From NCBI GenBank assembly GCA_016867675.1, contig VGIZ01000002.1:1-16655 (forward strand): a DNA stretch of 16,655 nucleotides, in the 5' to 3' direction. Shown piece by piece: positions 12,252-16,655 of this stretch. The number at the start of each line of letters is the position of its first letter. The first letter of the stretch is position 1. The notes under the pieces were generated by a model. That model saw nothing but the letters and a program-made list of their open reading frames with translations. It had not been told where the DNA came from and ran no database searches. A program made the position numbers and the translations under genes. The stretch is from Candidatus Aenigmatarchaeota archaeon. GTDB lineage: Archaea; Aenigmatarchaeota; Aenigmatarchaeia; QMZP01.

Positions 12252-13277
12252 TCAGGCCTTGAGCAAGAAGACCGTATGCAGGTTGTTGCCTTGTGTTATG
12301 CTCGTGACCTCTATTTCTCCGAACCCGTTGCGCCTGAACTCGTCAAACCAGACGGTGACAGGCCTGTGGCCTTCGTAAGGGCTGAACATCGGCTTCACGC
12401 CCTTCTCCTTGCACTCAAGAGCGTGGCAGACCCAGAAACCTTCCTTGCCTGCCATTGAGAGGAGAGCCATGCGATCCAGTGATGTTTCACGCATGATATT
12501 CGGTCTCTCCTCCTCGCTGGTGGGGAAGTTCTCGTCAAAGCGGGCGAGGATGCCGGGTTCCACCATGCTGTCAAGCGTCTGGGCAAGCATGCGGAAGTGG
12601 GCGGGACTGCAGAGCATGGGATGGCACCAGTCCGCCACGCCGATGAGCGCACCTGACAGCAGGTGCTTGCGCAGCGCGCTCAGCACGAGGTCCACATCCA
12701 TGTGGTGGAGCGAGGCGCCCATGAGGACAGCATCGGCATGGCTGAGTTCATGGCAGTATCCCTCGGTCAGCCATTCTTCGACCAGCGTGTTGCTGGCTCT
12801 GACATCCCAGCCTGCGGTTATTACATCCCTGGCTGCATTCGCCAGAGGCGTCTTCGACGGGTCGATGAGGACGGAAAGCCTCTTCCCACCAGAGGCTATC
12901 CTGGCGTGGAGCGCCAGTGTGCTGCCGCCTGGCCCGCAGCCGAGGTCGACGATAGTAAGCAGCTGTCTGGGGTCGCCGAGACGGCTCGCCAGCATCTTTG
13001 CCATGGCCTCGTTCATCTTGCCATTGGCGTCGCCGAGGCCTGCGCGATTGGCGCCATCCCTAACGGTGTTGTTAGCCTCTGGACCGACCTCGGTCCACTC
13101 GATCTTGTAGCCATCTTTTGCTGCCTGCTTCACAGCTGGATCCTCGGGGTCAAGCGCGATGCCCCACGCCTGCCAGAACTTCGGGGCGATCTTCAGCAGC
13201 GTGTCAAAGCGCAGGCACGAACCGATGTTTGATGCTGCGGCGACTTCCTCGATTGTCATGAGTCTTCGGCGTTCCAT
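12252..13277 (-). CDS. Class I SAM-dependent methyltransferase
   Basis: A 341-residue protein with a Rossmann-type methyltransferase core in the middle. The SAM loop is IVDLGCGPGGSTLALHA (109-125), an acidic residue after strand 2 is Asp139 (VLIDP), and motif IV-like AVLMGASLHHMD covers 183-194. About 100 N-terminal residues are helical and unassigned, as in many small-molecule methyltransferases with an added lid or dimerisation part. The C-terminal ~120 residues complete the sheet (WFDEFRRNGFGEIEVTSI). The target is not identifiable. The ATG at 13277 follows AAAGGAAA at a normal distance; a longer frame to 13379 would overlap the upstream membrane-protein gene. Its base use and ribosome site look bacterial in style. 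Confidence 0.85.
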   Translation of the reverse strand: MERRRLMTIEEVAAASNIGSCLRFDTLLKIAPKFWQAWGIALDPEDPAVKQAAKDGYKIEWTEVGPEANNTVRDGANRAGLGDANGKMNEAMAKMLASRLGDPRQLLTIVDLGCGPGGSTLALHARIASGGKRLSVLIDPSKTPLANAARDVITAGWDVRASNTLVEEWLTEGYCHELSHADAVLMGASLHHMDVDLVLSALRKHLLSGALIGVADWCHPMLCSPAHFRMLAQTLDSMVEPGILARFDENFPTSEEERPNIMRETSLDRMALLSMAGKEGFWVCHALECKEKGVKPMFSPYEGHRPVTVWFDEFRRNGFGEIEVTSITQGNNLHTVFLLKA

Positions 13278-13288
13278 CGCAGTTTCCT

Positions 13289-13318
13289 TTCTAGTATTCG
13301 GGCTTAAGCCCTCTAGAA
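13289..13318. promoter_or_regulatory. Nested palindrome in front of the methyltransferase gene
   Basis: TTCTAG (13289-13294) pairs with CTAGAA (13313-13318), enclosing the perfect 12-bp palindrome GGGCTTAAGCCC (13300-13311). It sits 12-41 bases upstream of the ATG. It may be an operator or a leader hairpin; CTTAAG within it is also where a weak TATA-like box would be expected. Confidence 0.45.
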
Positions 13319-13350
13319 TTTGCAGTGGTTCGTTGTCGGGGATTCGGGCT

Positions 13351-13803
13351 TCACCAGTCAAACATTGAAGGATAATCACCTAAAAGGCGATTCCCTATCC
13401 TCTCTCCCAGATGGATCCAGAAGATTTTGATAGTCATGGAAAAGTAAGACAGGGTGAAAAGAGATGCAAACATCCCCACTGGTGAGATAAGGAAAGCGGC
13501 CAGGAGGTAGCCGAAACAACACCAACCTATAATTTTTTCGCCGTATAGCGCCAGACCTTTATAAAGTATGCACCACGACGAGAATACTTCCGTAAGCACA
13601 AAGACCAGATAGAAGAAGCCTAACAAACCTGATGCAAATTCTATGTTGATCCTGTCAATCAACTTTTTTACATACCTCTCAAGAAAGCCAAAGGTCATCA
13701 TCAGGAGTGACGATGTGGTGAAAGATATCAGGAACACCTCTACCGCAAGAATCAGGTCCCCTCTGATTGCCATGTCTCTGACTTCTTCGCTTGGCATATC
13801 CAT
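13351..13803 (-). CDS. Small multi-pass membrane protein, unknown function
   Basis: A 150-residue hydrophobic protein with about four predicted membrane helices (roughly 16-39, 57-83, 91-110 and 112-131). Short charged segments lie between them (LERYVKKLIDRIN), and it ends WIHLGERIGNRLLGDYPSMFDW. No transporter or enzyme signature is visible. The ATG at 13803 follows AAAGGAT at about 8 bases; an ATG two codons later is possible. Its codon use is AT-richer than that of the methyltransferase downstream, which may mean a different origin. It starts the minus-strand run toward the methyltransferase (74 bases apart). Confidence 0.65.
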   Translation of the reverse strand: MDMPSEEVRDMAIRGDLILAVEVFLISFTTSSLLMMTFGFLERYVKKLIDRINIEFASGLLGFFYLVFVLTEVFSSWCILYKGLALYGEKIIGWCCFGYLLAAFLISPVGMFASLFTLSYFSMTIKIFWIHLGERIGNRLLGDYPSMFDW

Positions 13804-14084
13804 CTTGGTATCCTTTCATGCCGCGGGCAAGACACTGCTATGGTGTCCTGCGTCTTTCCTGTTAAACGAGAAATCGGACAACAAACCCAAGTCTATTCCT
13901 GCTCTAATGCCCTGTTCTCCGGGTTTTGCCTCTCAATGGGGTTTCCAAAAAGGGCTTATTAGTTGTTAGGTTGGTAAGCATGATAGCGCGAAATTACTTC
14001 TAAGTAGTTACAATACTAAGCTTTATATATACAATGCCGCGCGGCCTAGGGAAAGAGGTATAAAGGCGTGATTCAATCTATTCC
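13804..14084. promoter_or_regulatory. 281-base intergenic region with promoters for mevalonate kinase
   Basis: No gene is apparent. Toward the plus strand there are two TATA-like boxes: TTTATATAT (14022-14030), preceded by an A-rich BRE-like context, and TATAAA (14059-14064), centred about 24 bases before the ATG at 14085. The first would give a leader of about 33 bases and the second a leaderless transcript. An imperfect inverted repeat (CTAATGCCC near 13910 with GGGCTTATTAG near 13960) and a GCCGCGCGGC palindrome (14037-14046) are also present. The rest (13815-13900) shows nothing I can name. Confidence 0.45.
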
Positions 14085-15014
14085 ATGTCCTCCCACAAGG
14101 GCTTCGGCAAGGTAATCCTCTTCGGGGAGCATTTCATTGTGTATGGGCTGCCGGGCATAGCCAGCGCAATATCCGACCACACCACTGCAACGATAGAGGA
14201 CTCGGACAGGTTTGAGTTCATTGACAACAGGCCCGAGACGCCGGGCTACAAGCAGACCAAGAAGGAAGAGATAGGGCGCCAGCTGGACGCGCTGCTGAGG
14301 CATTTCAACATCCTGAGGGAAGGCGGGTCTGTAAGGATAACCCTTGGCGGCAACCTTGTCTGCGCGTCAGGCGTGGGCGCGAGCGCAGCGCTCGCGACGA
14401 GCATCGCGCGCGCCTTCAACGAGCGGCTGAAGCTTGGACTGGACGACGATGAAATAAACAAGGTCGCCTACATGGCGGAGGAGGCTGGTTCAGGCAAGCC
14501 GTCGGGCATAGACAACACATGCTCGGTCTTCGGCGGCTTCATCACGTTCAGGAAGAACCTCGCAGGAGGGCCGAACAAGATAGAGAAGCTGAAGGTCAGG
14601 CCGGTTGAGATAGTGATGGGCAATACAGGCATCAGCCAGGAAACCAAGCTCGTCGTGGAGGATGTCAAGAGAAGGAAGGAAGCCGACGAGGCGTGGTTCG
14701 AGGGCATAAAGAAGGACTACGTCGACACGTATGCAAAGGCTGTGGATGCCATAAAGAAATCGGACTGGAATGCTGTCGGCAGGCTGATGGACAGGAATCA
14801 GGAGCTTCTGAGGCAAATCGGCGTCTCCTGCGACGAGCTTGAGAAGTTGATAAGGATAGCCAAGGACAACTGTGCGTGGGGAGCCAAGCTTACGGGCACG
14901 GGCCGCGGAGGCTACATGGTCGCGCTGACGCCATGGAAGGGGCTGCAGGAGAAGGTCGCTGCAGCCATGAAGGCTGCAGGCTTTGAAGTCCTGAAGACGA
15001 CGATAGGCGGCTGA
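14085..15014 (+). CDS. mvk: Mevalonate kinase
   Basis: It phosphorylates mevalonate at the 5-hydroxyl with ATP, an early step of archaeal isoprenoid lipid synthesis. The 309-residue length is typical of archaeal enzymes. GHMP-kinase motifs are in order: GKVILFGEHFIVYG (8-21), the glycine/serine-rich phosphate loop SGVGASAALATS (95-106), the catalytic-aspartate motif GKPSGIDN (137-144, Asp143), and motif 3 KLTGTGRGGYMVAL (268-281). The GEH...YG form of motif 1 separates mevalonate kinase from homoserine or galactokinases. It is the first gene of a plus-strand operon; the next ATG is 3 bases after its stop. Nothing in the sequence suggests loss of activity. Confidence 0.93.
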   Translation: MSSHKGFGKVILFGEHFIVYGLPGIASAISDHTTATIEDSDRFEFIDNRPETPGYKQTKKEEIGRQLDALLRHFNILREGGSVRITLGGNLVCASGVGASAALATSIARAFNERLKLGLDDDEINKVAYMAEEAGSGKPSGIDNTCSVFGGFITFRKNLAGGPNKIEKLKVRPVEIVMGNTGISQETKLVVEDVKRRKEADEAWFEGIKKDYVDTYAKAVDAIKKSDWNAVGRLMDRNQELLRQIGVSCDELEKLIRIAKDNCAWGAKLTGTGRGGYMVALTPWKGLQEKVAAAMKAAGFEVLKTTIGG

Positions 15015-15017
15015 CAT

Positions 15018-15971
15018 ATGAAAAGGACATTGCCTCATCTTCGCGTAGATTTCACAAAAGACTGTAACTTCAGGTGCTCGTATTGCGTCCCCGGCGGCGA
15101 AAGCTGCCCGGTCGTGGGCAAATCCTTGCCTGTTTCAAAGTTCAAGGGAATTTTGAATGCGGCCGTAGACAGCGGCTTCAAGGAATTCAAATTCAGTGGC
15201 GGCGAGCCTCTCCTTCGCAAAGCTGACTTTATATCAATGGTAAAGTTTTTACAGGGTCGCGGCATAAGCAAGATTAGCGTCACCACAAATGGAACAACCC
15301 TGAAACAGGATGCTACCGACCTGAAGAAACTGAAGCTTTGCCGAGTCAGGGTAAGCCTCGACACGATAGAAGCCAAGACATTCGCCAAAATCACTGGCTC
15401 CGATTGCCTTGGCAATGTTCTTGCAGGTATAGAAGAGGCTGTCAAACAAAGCATCCCTTTGAGAATAAATGCGGTTGTTACCCAGGAAAACTATGGCGGA
15501 ATCTTTGATCTGATAGACTATTGTTCTGAAAGAAAGATTGACATTAAGCTGTTCGACCTGAACTGGTTCAAAGAGCAGAAGGCCGGCTACTGGGATAGGA
15601 ACTTCCAATCACTCACCAATATTACTAAGAATCTCAGGAAAATATCATCGGGTGAAAGGATGGTTTATGCAGATGGTGGGTATGGCATACCCATGAAGGA
15701 GTTTGACGTCAAAGGAATACGGGTAAGGCTTAAGGACAGCCTTTTGGGGACGACATATTCATCGTTTTGCAAAGGCTGCCCACTTCTGCCGAATGGTCGG
15801 CAACACTTCTGCCAAGAAGGCCTTTACAATCTCTTCCTGACGTCCGACGGCAGATTGAAGATATGCAGGCATAGGAACGACATTGCAGTCGATGCCAGTG
15901 CGCCCGAAGCATTTGAACGAATAAAGGTTTACTACAAAAAAAGCAAATTCAGAGGGAAATTGGGTGGCTGA
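15018..15971 (+). CDS. MoaA-like radical SAM protein
   Basis: A 317-residue radical SAM enzyme. The [4Fe-4S]-SAM cluster motif is C16NFRCSYC23 (Cys16, Cys20, Cys23), followed by FSGGEPLL (59-66) and TTNGT (89-93). The C-terminal part has further cysteines 251, 254, 265 and 283 in a context (FLTSDGRLKICRHRND) like the second cluster site of MoaA. The protein ends in Gly-Gly, also a MoaA trait. MoaA converts GTP to the first molybdopterin intermediate. However, the segment between Cys254 and Cys283 is longer than in MoaA and has an extra cysteine, and no other molybdenum-cofactor gene is visible. It may therefore be a relative with another substrate. It is AT-richer than mvk and the phosphatase on either side, despite being packed between them. 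Confidence 0.8.
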   Translation: MKRTLPHLRVDFTKDCNFRCSYCVPGGESCPVVGKSLPVSKFKGILNAAVDSGFKEFKFSGGEPLLRKADFISMVKFLQGRGISKISVTTNGTTLKQDATDLKKLKLCRVRVSLDTIEAKTFAKITGSDCLGNVLAGIEEAVKQSIPLRINAVVTQENYGGIFDLIDYCSERKIDIKLFDLNWFKEQKAGYWDRNFQSLTNITKNLRKISSGERMVYADGGYGIPMKEFDVKGIRVRLKDSLLGTTYSSFCKGCPLLPNGRQHFCQEGLYNLFLTSDGRLKICRHRNDIAVDASAPEAFERIKVYYKKSKFRGKLGG

Positions 15972-16625
15972 ATGCAAACCATCTTCCTCGTCCGGCACGG
16001 CGAAACCCAGTGGAACGCGGAGAAGCGGATGCAGGGGCAGATACAGCACATCATGCTGAATGAGGAAGGCATCAGGCAGTCGCGGCTGCTCGCGAAACGG
16101 CTCGCGGATGAGAAGATAGACGTCATCTACTCAAGCCCGCAGGAGCGCGCGCTGCAGACAGCTGAGATGATAGCTGAGCCGCACGGGCTGAGCATCATCA
16201 CGCATGCGGGCCTGGCTGAGAGGACGCACGGCCCGATTGACGGGCTGAGTATGGACGAGTTCAGGAAAAAATATCCCAAAGTCTGCGAGGAATACATGAA
16301 GACGCGGGAGATACGCGGCATAGAAGGCGCGGAAACGCTGGCGCAGCTTAGCAGCAGGGCGGCAGCAGCGTTCAAGGAAATTGTCCAGCAGAACCCGAAG
16401 AAGAACATCCTCATCGTCTCGCACGGCGGGCTCTGCAAGAACATCATAAGGGCGCTGACCGGCCTGCCGTCAGGGCCCCCGGATCTTGCCGATACAAAAG
16501 GCGACCTGAAAAAACCATCCCTGCGGCAGCACAACTGCTGCATAAATGTTATAAAGTATGACGGCAAGAGGTTCGTGGTGGAGGGGATAGACGACACGTC
16601 GCATCTTGAAATGGAAGTGGATTAA
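15972..16625 (+). CDS. Histidine phosphatase (phosphoglycerate mutase-like)
   Basis: A 217-residue member of the histidine phosphatase superfamily. The catalytic motif is LVRHGET (6-12) with His9. Arg59 (SSPQERALQTA), the acidic Glu83 (LAERTHG) and the second histidine His151 (IVSHGGLC) complete the active site. The family includes cofactor-dependent phosphoglycerate mutases, alpha-ribazole phosphatase and broad phosphatases. The size and lack of a mutase-specific insert point to a phosphatase of the CobC/GpmB type, but the substrate is open. The ATG directly follows the TGA of the radical SAM gene without a gap, so the two are co-translated from one transcript with mvk. Confidence 0.88.
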   Translation: MQTIFLVRHGETQWNAEKRMQGQIQHIMLNEEGIRQSRLLAKRLADEKIDVIYSSPQERALQTAEMIAEPHGLSIITHAGLAERTHGPIDGLSMDEFRKKYPKVCEEYMKTREIRGIEGAETLAQLSSRAAAAFKEIVQQNPKKNILIVSHGGLCKNIIRALTGLPSGPPDLADTKGDLKKPSLRQHNCCINVIKYDGKRFVVEGIDDTSHLEMEVD

Positions 16626-16631
16626 CGGAAT

Positions 16632-16649
16632 AGCCATTTCGAGATGGCT
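16632..16649 (+). terminator. Short hairpin after the phosphatase gene
   Basis: AGCCAT/ATGGCT (16632-16637 and 16644-16649), optionally with a T-G pair and a TCGA loop, starts 6 bases after the stop codon. The window ends before any T tract could be seen, so a terminator is only possible. Confidence 0.35.
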
Positions 16650-16655
16650 GGGCAG

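Noticed and set aside
11446..12378. Plus-strand open frame of 310 codons opposite the HAD gene
   Set aside because: It lies antisense to a HAD gene with all catalytic motifs and a good ribosome site, and its own translation is featureless.
11371..13980. Insertion sequence or transposon carrying the methyltransferase block
   Set aside because: No transposase or matching terminal repeats are visible at the edges.

Overview
The window is chromosomal DNA of an archaeon. The evidence is both subunits of topoisomerase VI, a Dim1/KsgA methyltransferase, a DRG-family GTPase with a TGS domain, mevalonate kinase, a HerA-type ATPase, an archaeal ATPase-DUF234 protein, and two intron-containing tRNA genes. 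Many genes have a TATA-like box about 24-27 bases before the start codon and no Shine-Dalgarno sequence, as in leaderless archaeal transcripts. The compact layout, short KsgA and relaxed tRNA introns would suit a DPANN-type lineage, but this placement is only an inference.

Layout. Positions 1-595 hold the 3' end of a Pro/Ala-rich unknown gene. Positions 4810-606 (minus strand) read as one operon: ksgA, top6B (start overlapping the ksgA stop as ATGA), top6A and two small unknown genes. A divergent promoter at about 4831-4850 also drives the DRG GTPase (4861-5997). A hairpin-rich spacer follows. Positions 6207-9987 hold a nucleic-acid-handling neighbourhood: an ATPase fused to a nuclease-like domain, a membrane-anchored Holliday-junction-resolvase-like nuclease, a small membrane protein, a HerA-like motor and a 64-residue protein.

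The most unusual part is 9988-10545. Two divergent tRNA genes lie here. tRNA-Trp (minus strand) has a 39-nt intron at 37/38 with a weak splicing motif. tRNA-Thr(GGU) (plus strand) has a 59-nt intron inside the T-loop, at 59/60, with a recognisable bulge-helix-bulge. Upstream of tRNA-Thr is a roughly 130-nt GC-rich stretch that folds into a closed multibranch structure. It is flanked by a 14-bp direct repeat of the tRNA's own 5' end. The AT-rich promoter sits beside the upstream copy, so the structure is probably transcribed as a leader of the tRNA. The hairpin in the tRNA-Thr intron recurs almost identically at 7684-7708.

Positions 10562-11374 encode an HD-domain protein. Positions 11400-13803 (minus strand) hold a HAD phosphatase, a SAM methyltransferase and a small membrane protein. 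These have Shine-Dalgarno sites and hairpin-plus-T terminator-like signals, a bacterial style that may mark an acquired block. The window ends with a tight plus-strand operon: mevalonate kinase, a MoaA-like radical SAM protein and a histidine phosphatase (14085-16625).
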